Of a stretch of 64,000 bases of DNA, positions 19,060 to 31,672 are shown one piece after another. Within the stretch, counting starts at the first letter, position 1. The number at the start of each line of letters is the position of its first letter. The notes beneath the pieces were generated by a model, which made no database searches, was not told the origin of the DNA, and was given only the letters and a program-made list of their open reading frames with translations. The position numbers and the translations under genes were made by a program. Source of the stretch: Sinohyriopsis cumingii (taxonomy: Eukaryota > Mollusca > Bivalvia > Unionida > Unionidae); the NCBI GenBank assembly GCA_028554795.2, contig CM068839.1, positions 86,511,540-86,575,539 on the forward strand. Direction: 5' to 3'.

Positions 19060-19784
19060 GTAAGGTTCAGATTTTCAATTCTATGATTGAAATGCTGACA
19101 CGTTTTATATGATCCTAACCTTAATAGTGTTAACAAAAGAAAAAATTAGTACTTCGTACATTCTGTTATACAACTTAATACTCACTGCTCTGAGATCAAG
19201 TTATCTATGAAGCAATTCACCTGTATAATTTTTGAATTAATTCATTGATTTATCAACGTTTAAAGAAAAACAAAAACAAGCAAACATTCAGATTGTTTCC
19301 AAACTTCACTTAAGCTTCCTGCAGGAAACAGTGCAGCTGACATGATAAACGTTCTGTAGATTTCGGTGTCATTTAGTCCACGTATTTAGGGACATTCCGT
19401 ACCTAGTAGGCACTACAACAAAATCTTCGTCAGACTGATTAAGATTTTTACCAAGTAGAACATCAAACGTACTGATAATATGCAATAAAACAAAGCCTTC
19501 ATTATATGTGTTCTTCAAGACGAGATCAGCATATGAGCAGGAACAGCTGTGTTCAAAGTATTACAATGGGGACAATTATGAAGTATCATACTTTATGGAG
19601 TGAACAGAAACATGAATAAAGTTATTAACCAGTTTTAGTACTCAGTTTTACCCTGTATTTGTCACAAAATGTCAAATTAGTACAAAGATGTATATTTTTA
19701 AATCAATTGAAACGATGAACGGTTAAAGCATATGTACTTAAAGTGATTATTCTCATATTCATCTATGGTGTTTCATCATTCAAA
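19060..19784. other. Intergenic DNA
   Basis: AT-rich sequence with no recognisable gene, RNA or repeat up to the Gypsy LTR. Confidence 0.6.
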
Positions 19785-20738
19785 TGTGTATGTGTGTGTA
19801 TTTGATTTAATATATATATATATTTCAATTTCATTGTTTTCAGTTTTAATGTTTTTAATTTTTGTTTATTTTTCATTATATGCTATTGTAATGTAAATTT
19901 ATTCACTGGAGATGATACTATTTCCAGAAAATAGTTTGACCTTGATTGTTCGTTTCGTAAACACCTGGTGTTGATCTAGCTCCTGTCCTTGATTCAAAAT
20001 TACTAGCAACAACGTAGATAAGTTCTATTTTTATTCTAAAGTGATTGGTTGTTGTCGAGGTCATGATGGGACTACTGATTTAAGATGTAAACAATTTTTT
20101 TATTTTTTTATCTCTTATAGTACAATTATTGGTTTTCGTCAGGGCCACACTGGGTGTACGTGATCTTTAACTAGTACATAATTTCGATTAGTTTCTGGAA
20201 TATGCTCATGTGACCTCCTCTTCGCGTTTTAGAATACGATATAACATTTGTTTGGGAGAGATATTCTCAGAAGTAGTTGGGCTTTTTCTGTACACTGGAA
20301 TGTGTATGTTGTGCTACTAGGAGTTATTCCAGATTACTTGGATTCAAAAGGATTAATTCGTTTTTGCCTGGAAAATACGTGTGCTCATATGAAATCGTTG
20401 AACAAGGACAGCTTTTATAAAAAAAAAATTCAGTTTCCCAAACGGGAGTGGTATTTCTTGTTTCTACAAGGAACTATAGACTTCAATACTACATATTACA
20501 GCATACTTCATCGTCTTCCATCTTGGATTCTTCGTCGGGACTCGAAATTAATAAAACATTTTGTTAGTAGGACTTCAAAAATTTTAATCGTGGATTATTC
20601 TTGTATTATTTTTGGATTTGATTCTTAAAACCGTAAGTTGATATTTTATTTTTTTTCAGAATTTTCCCAGGGAAATAAAAAGCATGTTGTTTTCACTCTT
20701 TCTTGTGTTACTGTTTATTCCAGCCTAAGAACGTAACA
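19785..20738 (+). repeat. Outer Gypsy 5' LTR
   Basis: Matches 30,576-31,577 over most of its length, with the shared ATTGGTTGTTGTCGAGGTCA block. It ends CGTAACA. The first 15 bases have been blurred by GTGT repeats, so the left border is approximate. Confidence 0.8.
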
Positions 20739-20879
20739 TAATAATTGGATAGCTCGTCTTAAGGATAATTTTGAAGTTTGGCTAGAATATTTCAGAATTT
20801 TTTTTTGAAATTTGAATTTCCCTAGTTCTTTAAATTGTTGGTGAAATCGGCAAGAGTTTTCTAAAATATCAAAGGTAGA

Positions 20880-22649
20880 AAATTTGTTAAAATTTTACTC
20901 AGGAGTGGTTGGATATTTTGAAAATGGACGTACAGCTAAAATGTTGGAATTAGAGATAAGACAGGTTCAGTTTCAGATCGAAAAGATACAAATGGAAAGA
21001 AAGCTGGAAGTAAGACGAATGCAGTCTCAGAAAAAGAAAGATGAAATACAAATGCACTTTCAGAAAGAGATGGAAATATGAGGAAAGGAGTTACAAAAAG
21101 TGAGTGAAGAGCGAAAAAGACAATCGCAAATGCAAAGAGAGAATAATGAAAGGGAATTTCAAATTCGGCTTAAAGAATTAGAGCTGGCAAAGGGAAAACA
21201 CCCCCACTACTTTTGATGTTTTAAAATATATAAAGTTAGTACCTCCTTTTCTGGAAGAAGAAGTAGACAGATATTTTTGTCGTTTTGAAAGAATTACTGA
21301 GAGTACTGGACACTATTATTACAATGTGTACTCACTGGTAGAGATCGTGATATTTCCATTGCACTGTCACTAGAGCAGAGCGCTATGATATAGTTAAGGA
21401 CTATATCTTTGATGGGTTATGAGTTAGTCCCTGAGGTTTATGGGCATAAATTCAGAAACTATAAAAAAAGAAGCTGACCAGACATGTGTTGAATTTGCAT
21501 GGCAAAAAAGTATGACAATTTGATAGATGGTGCTCTTCTAGAAAGGTTAATAAAGATTACGAAAGTCAACTCATATTGGTTGAAGAGTTTAAGAACTGTG
21601 TCCATAGTGACATTAGGGTTTATCTTGACGAGCATAAGATCGAAACCTTGGGAAATGCTGCTCGTGCCGCTGATAATTAAGCTTTAGCTCATAAAGTTTC
21701 TTTTGTAAATAAGACTTCTACTCAACAGTCTTCTAGCAGGAACGTATTTCAGCCTAATACAAGCCCTTCTAAAACTCAAACTGGCACAACTTCTAAAAAT
21801 CAATATTCAGAGCTCCTTGTCTCTTCCTACGCGTACCTATTGCAGGAAAAAAGGAAACGTTATTTCTGGTTGCTACAAATTTAAAATAGGCATCAGAATC
21901 AAGACAGACCTATTCCAAATGCTCTTATTTCTAAGAGGTCAAGGTCACGGTCATGTATTGAAAGCAACACATTTGTTGGGTCTAATAAACCTCAGTCTGA
22001 TCTTATTATTTAGAATTATGAACCATTCATATCGACGTGTTCTATGTCACTCTTCGGGTGATTCGGCCAATCCTATCTCTATTAAAATTTTAATGGACAC
22101 ATAGCTTCTCAGAGTCTTTAATTGTCAGGTACTTTGCCATTTTCTGAGAAGTCTTCTTCTAATTAGAGTGTTCTTATCCAGGGAGTAGAGCGTGCTTTTG
22201 CTAATGTTCCTCTCTGTTTTGTAAATTTGTCATCAGACTTAGTCTCAGGACCCGTGACAGTCGGAATAGTCTCTGTTTTACCCGTTAATGGCAGTCGTTT
22301 ATCACTAGGCAACGACCTAGCTGGAGACAAGGTTATGGATAATCCACTTGTAACTGACAAGCCTGGCTTGGATCTGAAAGTCGATCCAATTGAAAAAGAA
22401 TTACCTGACCTATTTCCAGCTTGTGCAGTTACCAGAGCTATGGCAAAGAATACTGTTGAGAATGATGTTGATAAGAAAAGTATTCCTTTAACTGGCACAT
22501 GTATTGGTCAGGCTTTTGATGAGGTCACTCTCACTCCTTGTTTGGATCAATTAGAAGGTATTGATCACAGTGATCCTCTTTTAAGGATTAATTCACGTTA
22601 TTCTAATCAGGGTGATAAACGACAATTACACAATACGAGCCCCCTTTGA
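20880..22649 (+). pseudogene. Outer Gypsy gag and pre-RT remnant
   Basis: The left part encodes a Glu/Gln/Lys-rich coiled coil (MLELEIRQVQFQIEKIQMER) usual in gag of this Gypsy type. A zinc-knuckle-like KKGNVISGCYKF near 21,850 marks the nucleocapsid. The stretch at 22,227-22,649 is the linker between protease and reverse transcriptase, with DLFPACAVTRAMAKN. It runs up to the nested element. Fossil, broken. Confidence 0.7.
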
Positions 22650-23555
22650 CAAGAAAATAACAAATCTAATCAGAACAGATTAATATCGCAATTCAAATTC
22701 AAGTAAGATTATATAAGTAGAATTTAACAGGTGTGTCCAATTTGGATTTATTGCATCAACATAACGAGAGGTGAAAAGAGCGCAATGTCCACGATCGATT
22801 GCGTCACCTTCATTCACTTTGACCGTATATCAACGTATCCTTGTTCATCCTTCCTAACTCTAGGTTCCACATCTTTCTGGACTTTCTGTTCCTTTATTCT
22901 GACCTAGTCCTTCTTTCTTTCTTTTCCCCGTACTCCTGTCTTCGTACTGTCTTGTCCATCTCTCAGAAACTGTTCCTTGACGTTATATTTGTTTCTCACT
23001 TCTTTCAGGACTTGTGCATCCTAGTTCTAAACATGCCTTTTTTTACACTATGACCAACTGGTCCCTTTTTTGTTTCACGAGGAAATCACTAATCTAGGAA
23101 ATGTCCAGACTAAAGAATTTCGACTAGGGTAACTTTAAAGTCAGATTGCTCTAAAGTGTACGCCCTAATTTATGTTACCCAATTGTAGTCGGTGGTCCCT
23201 AATCTTTCTGAAAGAAATAATTTATTTCATCAGATTTAGACAGCTCAGGATCTGTGTACGACAGTGCTTGACAATTTTCCCTTTGAAAGCATGATAAGTG
23301 GTCATCCTACCAAGCTGTTAGGGTTGGTGGCTAAAATGTTTATTTTCATAGGACCGTATTAAGCTACCCGGTCAAATTTAACTGGGTCAGAAATAATGTT
23401 TCTTTGAAGTTTACACTGACATGGGGGGGGGGTGAACAACAAAAGTTCTAAGTGACCTTTCACACAGACTTCTCTGGCTTAACTGTGATAAGACTTTAGT
23501 TGCTAAATGCTTTCAACTTTACAATTTTATGTAATTCTTAATTCGACACTTCACA
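22630..23555 (-). repeat. Nested Gypsy 3' LTR (left copy)
   Basis: Begins ACAATACGAGCCCCCTTTGA and ends CGACACTTCACA, as does the right copy. On the minus strand it starts TGTGAAGTGTCG. Confidence 0.85.
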
Positions 23556-23649
23556 TAGGCCCCTCTTTAAGAGTAAAATTAGGGATTTTGCTCTCCGAAT
23601 TTTGAAGCTGTATTTCCAGTCCTTGTTTACATATGCTGATGTGACCCCT

Positions 23650-25103
23650 TCATCTCAGAATAAATTAGTCTCCTCAGACAATCTACTCCTACATTGGCGA
23701 ATGTAACGCAATTGAACTTGATATTGCTGGAGAAATAATGACCTTCTCATTAAACGTCCATGTGTCAGTTTAGCTTGGGCCAAATAAGCGAGTGGTTGGT
23801 GGTCAGTTTCCAGAATAAACTTTCGCCCATACAGATAGAGCTAGAATTTAGAGATTCCAAAGATAATTGCTAGGCATTCCCTTTCGGTAACAGAATAATT
23901 ACGCTCTGCTGGCGATAATTTTCAGCTACCATAAGCAACCGGGAATAATTTCCCATCATGTTCTTGCAGTAAAACTGCACCAAGACCTCTGTCAGAAGCG
24001 TCGGTACGTAAGACAAAGTCCTTTGTCACGTCTGTAGTCTCAATACTGCGTCTGACGTCAAACTATCCTTTAACGCCTGAAATGCTCTCTTACAAGCGTC
24101 TGTCCACATAACCTTCGTCGAAGCCTTCTTCCGTGATAAGTCAGTCAACGGACTATCAATAGGGCTGAAGTTTGCGACATACTTACAATAATAACCTGCA
24201 AGTCCTAGAAAAGATCGCACCTCTGTCTTCGTAGTTGGACGTGCAGCCTTCCGAAGTTGATCGACTTTAGTACTGTCTGGTGTTAATGTATCTTCACTGA
24301 GTGTGTGTCCTAGATACATTAGTCTCCGAAATCCGATGTGACATTTATTTACACGGTCGAGCAGTGAGCCCTGTCTGTCTAAATCATTCCAGAACGTTTC
24401 CCAGTACGACCACGTGTTCTTCCCAAGTATGTGTCGCCAATAACAAATCGTCCGTGAACTTTGAAACTCCGGTCCCTCTTAAAGGTTCTAGCAGTTTCCT
24501 CATCATTCGGGAGAAAATGCTGGGTGCATTCTGGACCCCGAACGGCATGACTACCCATTGGTATGTCCCATCTGGTGTTGCAATGGCAAGTTTTGGACGG
24601 TCTTCCTTACGAAGTGGAATTTGGCAATATCCCTTGGACAGGTCTATTTTAGAGAAATATTTGGAGTTGATTACTCTGGCAAATACGGACTCAGGATCTG
24701 GTAACATTTCGACTTGAAATTCTGCGATCCTGTTTAATTTTCGATAGTCGACACAAACGCGGTCATCACCATCCTTCTTCTGGACCAAAACAACCGGTGA
24801 ACTATATGCAGACTCGGCTGGTTCAATGACCCCTAAGTCAAGCATAGTTCTAATTTCGTCCCGTATAGTTTCTAACTTCGCACGAGGTAGTAGATAGGGT
24901 TTCAGTTTCACATGCGTTTCAGCCAGCAGCTTCAAACTGAACTCTTCCAGCAGCTTCAAACTGAACTCTTCCAGATCCGTCATGCCTGGTATTTCCGTCA
25001 AGACACTTGAGTAGTCATGGATTATCTCCTCCACCTCTTCATGTTGTTCTGACGTCAACGTTACGTCGAGGACGACGTCGGCGTAAGTTTCAACCCTCGT
25101 CAA
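23650..25103 (-). pseudogene. Nested Gypsy reverse transcriptase and RNase H remnant
   Basis: The minus strand shows ESAYSSPVVLVQKKDGDDRV, VDYRKLNRIAEF, YFSKIDLSKGYCQIPL, YQWVVMPFGVQNAPSIFSRM and the region of the catalytic box, all classic Gypsy reverse transcriptase. The connection domain follows (YLGHTLSED, VRSFLGLAGYYCKYV). RNase H motifs (RTDASDRGLGAVLLQE, NYSVTERECLAI) lie near 23,870-24,030. Fossil, broken. Confidence 0.88.
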
Positions 25104-26687
25104 AGGAAAACTAGAAGACCTTCCGCCACTCCTCCGTTGTCGTCGGGTTCTTCAGTCACAACTGTAGCAACCACGAACTCAGTGTGTGTCTCCCTTTCAC
25201 GATAGCGTTTAAGTAGGTTAAGGTGGTACAACTTCTCTTTATCTCCTACCCGGACACAGTAGTTCTGTCCACCCTTCTTTTCCGTTACAACGAACGGTCT
25301 CCTCCAGCATACTTGGAGTTTGTTGTGCTTCAATGTTAACAACAACAACACCATGTCACCCACTTCAAACTTCCGTTCCTTCGCCTTGTTGTAGTACATG
25401 GCTTGACGTTCTTGTGCGTCACAGAGATTCTTCTGGGTCAAGTTTCAAACTTCCTCCAGTTTGTTCCGGAGATCAACAACATACTGATACGTCGGACATC
25501 AACAACATACTGATACGTTGTTCGTACTTCCTCGGATGCCTTTTATCCACCCACACCATGGGCCCTCTAAGAGTCCTCCCATAAACTAGTTCAAGGTGAA
25601 AATCCTAGACTAGCTCGGGGTACTTCGCGGTACGTGAAAAGCATCGCGGGAAGGTATCGATCCCAGTCCTTGGGTCAATCTTCGCACAACTTCTTCAGAG
25701 CTTGCTTCAACGTCCCATTAAAACGCTCTACTAGACCATTGCACTGCGGTTGATACGGGGTAGTAGTCAGGTGCCTAATGAAAGTAACCGGTTCACTTCT
25801 TCCATCACCTGGCTAACGAACTGCGTCCCTTGGTCGGTTAGTATCTCCTCAGGTACACAAACTCTGGACCAAACTCCTAACAAAGCTTCAGGTACCGTAA
25901 CTGAATCAATGTTCTTTAACGCAACGGCCTCCTGGTATCGGGTAGCATAATCGACAATCGTTAACACATAACGATTACCACTTTCCGACGCAGGCTTTAT
26001 ATGACCTATCAAGTCCATCGCCACCCTCGAGAAAGGTTAATCAGTCAGAGGTGTGGTTCCTAGTGGCACTGGGCGATTCGATGTCTTATGTGCCACCCGC
26101 TGCCACTTGTCACACGACAGACAAAACATCCTTACATCCCCATACAGACCTAGGTAAGTAGAATTCCCTCACCAACCTATCTCTCGCCTTTGCCACGCCC
26201 ATGTGACTACCAAGTAAACTCTCATGTGCTAGCCTAAGCACTTCTTCTCTCTTGGATCGAGGTACAATCACTTGATTATACCCTCGGATCCCTTCCGGGC
26301 GTATCGATACAAGATACCCCGTTTCAGCACGAACTCTACCTTACCGTCTGGCAAGTTCCGTACGTACTCCTCCTTTGCATACCCGCGTATCCTGTTAAGG
26401 GTAGAATCTTCCTCCTGAAGTCTCCTTAACTCACCAGGTAGCAAATTATCTATGGGCGAAGTCAAGGGGTTATGGGGCTTTGACCCTGACCTTCGCTTCA
26501 TAGACCTCGTCTCTATGGACCCCACGTGTACAGGTGTACACGTCATAGGTTTAGGCTGTGGCAACACATACCTACATCCCAGAATTACGTCGTGCGACAA
26601 TCCAGACAAGCACGCTGCTTGAATTCGTCCTTTCACATACAGCGAATCAAGGTCGATGTAGACAACTGGGAGAGAATCATTAGGCAT
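25100..26687 (-). pseudogene. Nested Gypsy integrase remnant (upstream of RT)
   Basis: From right to left: the end of protease (DVILGCRYVLP), a linker, the zinc-binding N-terminus (VLRLAHESLLGSHMG), the catalytic core (AMDLIGHIKPASESGNRYVL, then ILTDQGTQFVS) and the C-terminal domain (YYNKAKERKFEVGDMVLLLL). It lies upstream of reverse transcriptase in the reading direction. Fossil, broken. Confidence 0.88.
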
Positions 26688-27540
26688 ATTAGCAAATTTG
26701 ACTTCACTGTCTCACCTGGATAATCTGCAGGTTTGACAAATTTGCTATCCACCAAGGCTGGAGAACTACATCCGGTGTCATACAGCACTGTAGTCTTCTC
26801 TCCATTTACCGTAGATGTTGCTGTATTAGACCATTCTACTGGCTTACACCTTCTACCTGTGCCTGATGTCACTGCATTTATCGTGGGACGATATTTCCTG
26901 CAGTTTTTGAGAATATGGCCAGGTTTGTTGCAGCCGTAGCATACCACTTCAGCTTTCTTAGTAATGATACCCTTATCTACCCCGTGAGTCTTTCCTGTGC
27001 CACGGAATTGATCACGGCTGAGATTATCAGCCCCTGGCTTCCCACCATTTTGACCATTCAGCTTAGGAGATGTCAGACCGTTAGCCTTTCTAAGGTCAGT
27101 GACGCTGGGTCGATCCCTGCCACCGCAGCTGGTTGGACGAGAGTGCACTCTCATATCGCTCCGCCATCACACTGCTATCTTCTAAGGTAGCGAAATCACG
27201 TACCGCTAAAAATACGATCAGGTCTTTCCGATACGTACTGAGGGCATGTTCTTTCAATATCTCTTCCCGTATACCTTCATAAGTGAGCGAGGTGCATGTC
27301 ATTTTAATCCATTTATCGAAAAGCACGCGTACACGAGTATGAAATTGCGCGTGTGTCTCCGTTGATCGCCTAGTCGGCTCTCTGAAAAGTTTGCGAAAAC
27401 GTTCAGCCGTCAGCTCGTAATGCCTTAATAGCGCGTTCTTGAGAGCGGCGTAATAATCTGCTTCAGTCGGTGCCAAATTATGATAGACATCCTTGGCAAC
27501 TCCTTGCAAAAATGCAGAGATATTAATGACTCACTGGTCT
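26640..27540 (-). pseudogene. Nested Gypsy gag, zinc knuckle and protease remnant
   Basis: The gag part (27,096-27,509) has a helical capsid region, YYAALKNALLRHYELTAERF and LFDKWIKM. The knuckle CYGCNKPGHILKNC is a perfect CCHC. The aspartic protease motif is VLYDTGCSSPALVDSKF. Order and spacing are normal for Gypsy. Fossil, broken. Confidence 0.85.
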
Positions 27541-28741
27541 TTGGGTATATGATGGATTAAAACTAACTCCTCAGATGAGTTAAAAAGTTATCGATGATTT
27601 CGTCTCTGTCATTAAACATCAGTATTGTTATCTGAACAATGCGTCTATCCTCTGATCCTTTGCGTGTGGGTCCTGAATGTTCATTCAGTTCTTCACCCCT
27701 CCTAGATTCCGCTTCGATCCTGAGTCTCTAAATGGCTAAGGTATGTTCTCTGTCCCTGGCTCTTTCTTCAGCATGCAATCTGGCTAACTAGATTTCTCTT
27801 TCTCTTTCTTTTTCATCGGCTTGTCTGTTTCTTTCTCTCTCCTCGGCTTGTCTGTTCTTTTCTCTCTCCTTGGCTTGTCTGTTCCTTTCTGCCGCCTGTT
27901 GTTCTCTGTATTCCCTGAGACTCCGATCTACAAATTAGCTAAATGGGTCCCTTCATAACCTAATTCATCTCTACCAGGTGATTTAAACTCTTTGACCAAC
28001 TGCCTATCAGTTGTCATTTTAGTATACACGACTGTATCACCAACCAATTTACTTTTCTTAAGTGTCTACTAACTGTTACTGCCTTACAAGAAACAGCTTC
28101 CTTAAGAATATTTACCCGTATTCTCCCAAATAAAGTCTTAACTTACGGACTTACTTAAATTACACCAATGCAACCTAACAGCGTTTGGCAGCACCAAATT
28201 CTGAATTTCTCTCTAAATTCAGCTTGCTCGCACCAACAATGTGCAATTGCTCCCTCGGGCTTCCTTAATTATCTCTTCACACAAGAGTAACTAAAGGCAA
28301 TATTTCTAACTGAATTACTTTTAATCCAGACAACAACCACGCTATCACAGCGATTCAGGTACGGAATCTTAATTTCTTACAATATCATAACATACATTAA
28401 AGAAATATCAAACAATGGAAAGCGCTAACTTTACGATGCATACATACTGACTCGATTCACTCTCGTAACTTCTTGTTTAAACAATAATCAAATTTAACAC
28501 TTTTATGGTACTCTAATTTCTATCCAATGTTCTACTCAGCCTCTGTCACTCACACCGTTCAAAATAATTCCGGACGATAGACCCCACCTTGTAACGTCGC
28601 CCTCTTAGAAAGAGGGGTGGTTAATTGGGTTTGCCTGAAGTTATCCAGAGAATGACCTCCCTCGATAGTATAGCCCGGCGGGAGTGAAAGAAGAATGGAA
28701 TTTCGACAGAGATCTTTGCGAGAATACTGGGAAGAAATAAA
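27541..28741 (-). other. Nested Gypsy leader region
   Basis: Between gag and the right LTR, about 1.2 kb with CT-rich imperfect repeats (27,790-27,890, CTTGTCTGTT units encoding Arg/Glu-rich peptides on the minus strand). These may be the N-terminal gag coiled coil and untranslated leader. No other gene seen. Confidence 0.5.
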
Positions 28742-29668
28742 ACAATACGAGCCCCCTTTGACAAGAAAACAACAAATATAATCAGAACTGATTAATACCG
28801 GCAATTCAAAGTCAAGGAAGATTATATAAGTAGAATTTAACAGGTGTGTTCAATTAGAATTTATTACATAATCATAACGAGAGGTGAAAAGAGCGCAATG
28901 TCCACGATCGATTGCATCACCTTCATTCACTTTGACAGTATATCAACATCTACTAGTTCATCCTTCCTAACTCTAGGTTCTGCCCCTTCATGGGGTTCCT
29001 GGTCTTTTATTCTGACCTCGTCCTTCTTTCTTTCTTTTCCCCGTACTCCTGTCTTCGGACTGTCTCGTCCTTCTCTCAGAAACTGTTCCATGACGCTGTA
29101 TATTTTTCCCTTCCTTCAGGACATGTGCGTCCTAGCTCTAAACATGCCTTTCTTTTCCCACGAGGACCATCTGGTCCCTTTTTTCTTTCACGAGGAAAGC
29201 GCTAATCTTAGGCTTCCACGGGGTAGAGACAAAGTTTCCTCTTCTAGGAAATTTCCAGACTAAAGAATTTCGACTAGGGTCGTCACTTTAAAGTCAGATT
29301 GCTCTAAAGTGTGTACCCTAATTTATTCTACCCAATCGTAGTCGTATTTAGAAAGCTCAGGATCTGTGTACGACAGTGCGTGACAATTTTCCCCTTGAAA
29401 ATATGATACGTGGACATAGGTTCCTACCAAGCGGTTAGGGTTGGTGGCTAAAATGTTTACTTTCAAAGGACCGTGTTAAGCTACCCGGTCAATTTCTCTG
29501 GGTCGGAAATATTGTTTCTTTGAAGTTTACACTGACATGGGGGAGGAGATGAACGACGAAAGTTCTAAGTGACCTTTCACAAAGACTTCTCTGGTTTAAC
29601 TGTGATATGACTTTAATACATGCATTCAACTTTAAAATTTTCTGTAATTCAAAATTCGACACTTCACA
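28742..29668 (-). repeat. Nested Gypsy 5' LTR (right copy)
   Basis: Partner of 22,630-23,555, with the same ends and nearly the same length. Confidence 0.85.
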
Positions 29669-30464
29669 CTGATGCTTACATCGATGATATCATCATCTAG
29701 AACGACACCTGGAATGAAAATTTAGCTACAATTCGGAAATTCTTTGACAGACTCACTGATGCATGTTTGACAATTAATTTATCTAAAACTGAGTTCTGCT
29801 TTGCTAGTGTAACCTTTCTAGGAGACATTATGGGACATGGAGAAGTTGAACACATAAATGCTACGGTCAAGGCTATCTCTGACTTTTCCGTGCCTGTTAA
29901 TACAAAGGAACTGGTGCGATGTTTGGGCATGGCCGGATAGTATCGAACATTTTGTTTCAATTTTTCTATAATTGCTGAACCCCTGACAAATTAATTGAGT
30001 AAGAAAAACAAGTTCTTTTGAACTGAAAACTGTCAGGAGGCATTTGACTTAAAAGCGCGCCAGATCTTACAGCTCCAAATTTCAGCCAATCGTTAAAACT
30101 GTCTGTTGATGCAAGTGATGTTGGGGTTGGAACCGTTTTGGTTCAAGAAGATGAAAATGTTATTGATCATCCAGTGTGCTATTTGTCTAAGAAATTAAAT
30201 AAGCACCAAAGAAATTATTCAACAATCGAGAAGGAGTGTTTGGCTTTGATACTGGCATTACATCATTGTGAAGTTTATCTTAGTTCAACTCCTTCTTCGA
30301 TTATTGTGTTTAGTAACCACAACATCCTTACTTTCATCGGCAAGATGAAAAATAAAACTCAAAGACTACTAAGGTGGAGTTTGTTGTTACAGGAATCTAA
30401 TCTTGAAATCAGGCATGTCAGGGGAGAAGATAATTTAATAGCAGACGCACTTTCCCGTTTATAA
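29669..30464 (+). pseudogene. Outer Gypsy RT end and RNase H remnant
   Basis: Starts in the reverse transcriptase palm (AYIDDI), passes INLSKTEFCFASVTFLGDIM and the connection region. The long open part 30,138-30,464 is RNase H: HPVCYLSKKLNKHQRNYSTI, EKECLALILALHHCEVYL and the terminal ADALSRL. Fossil. Confidence 0.85.
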
Positions 30465-30575
30465 CAGTGTATTATTTCATGTACAATTTATATGAGTTCT
30501 TTTTAACGCCATGTATAACTAGTCTGTGTTAAAATAAAGCTTTCTCACATAAATCTTTATTTTCTTTATGGGGAG

Positions 30576-31577
30576 TGTTATGTACATTTGATTTATTTAT
30601 ATCTGATTTAATATATTTATTTCAATTAAACTGTTTGTTTTTCAGTTTGAATTTTTTTATATTATTTTTTCATTACATGCTATTGTAATAAACATGTATT
30701 CACTGGATATGATACTTTGTCCAGAAAATAGATTGACCGTGACTGTTCGTATTGTAAACACCAGTTGTATACCTAGCTCCTGATCTTGATTCGCAATTAG
30801 TAGCAACCACGTAAATAAGTTCTATTTCTATTTTAAAATGATTGGTTGTTGTCGAGGTCATGATGGGACTACTGATTTAAGATGTAAACAATTCATTTTT
30901 AAATGTTATTTCTTAGAGCGAATTTATTGGTTTTCGTCAGGGTCACACTGGGTATACGTGATCTTTAACAAGTATATAATTTCCACGAGGTTCTGGAACA
31001 TGATCACTTGACCCCCTTTTTGCGTTTTAGAATACGATACAACCTTTGTTTTTAGAGATATTCTCAGTAGTAGTTGGGCTTTTTCTATACACTCGAAGGT
31101 GTATGTTGTGTTTTGTTTTAGTTTAGAGTTTTGTTTTCTTCAAATTACATGGATTCAAAAGGATTAATTTTTTCCCTGGAAAATACGTGTGCGCGTATGA
31201 AATTGTTGAGCATGGACAGCTTTTAATTTTTTTTTCTTCTTCTGATTTTCAAAACCGGAATGATATTTCTTGTTTCTACAAGGAACTATAGACTTCAACA
31301 CTACATATTACATCATACTTCGTCGTCTTCCATCTTGGATTCTTCGTCGGGACTCGAACTTGAAATCATTAGAACATTTTATTATTAGGACTTTAAAAAC
31401 TGTATTCGTGGATTATTCTTGGATTATTTTTGTATTTGATTCTTAAAACCGTAATTAAGTTTATATTTTTTCATTTTTAGAGAATTTTTCAAGGGAAATA
31501 AATTAATGTATTTTTCAAAGCTTGTTGTTTTTACTCCTTCTTGTGTTACTGTTTATTCGAGCCTAGTACACGTAACA
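30576..31577 (+). repeat. Outer Gypsy 3' LTR
   Basis: Starts TGTTATGTACATTTG after a G-rich tract (ATGGGGAG) and ends CGTAACA, giving TGTTA/TAACA inverted ends. Partner of 19,785-20,738. Confidence 0.85.
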
Positions 31578-31579
31578 AT

Positions 31580-31581
<2 letters not shown>

Positions 31582-31670
<89 letters not shown>
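31582..31670. repeat. (TA)n microsatellite
   Basis: About 44 TA units immediately after the LTR and immediately before a hairpin repeat. Confidence 0.95.

Positions 31671-31672
<2 letters not shown>

Larger units (their letters stand above)
22630..29668 (-). mobile_element. Nested Gmr1-like Gypsy element (fossil)
   Basis: Direct repeats of about 926 bases at 22,630-23,555 and 28,742-29,668 flank a minus-strand gag-pol. Reading on the minus strand the order is gag, CCHC knuckle, protease, integrase, reverse transcriptase, RNase H. Integrase before reverse transcriptase is the order of the Gmr1 clade of Ty3/Gypsy and of Ty1/Copia, but the domain sequences are Gypsy-type. LTRs differ at about one base in ten by eye in the parts compared. 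Broken, with perhaps ten breaks. No matching short target duplication was found at its ends. Confidence 0.85.
19785..31577 (+). mobile_element. Outer Ty3/Gypsy LTR element (fossil) with nested element
   Basis: Two related blocks of about 0.95-1.0 kb flank gag-like and pol-like sequence on the + strand. Recognised parts are a gag-type coiled coil, a decayed zinc knuckle, the linker before reverse transcriptase (ACAVTRAMA), the end of reverse transcriptase around YIDDI, and RNase H ending RHVRGEDNLIADALSRL. The last is typical of Gypsy. A second Gypsy element on the opposite strand lies inside it (22,630-29,668). The two LTRs differ at roughly one base in eight by eye, so it is old. It is broken, with many breaks. 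Confidence 0.85.

Noticed and set aside
22841-29263. Ser/Phe-rich frames in the nested Gypsy LTRs
   Set aside because: They occur in both LTR copies, lack any domain and are chance frames in LTR sequence.
29697-29960. Minus-strand frame at 29.7-29.96 kb
   Set aside because: It is the shadow of reverse transcriptase on the plus strand of the outer Gypsy element.
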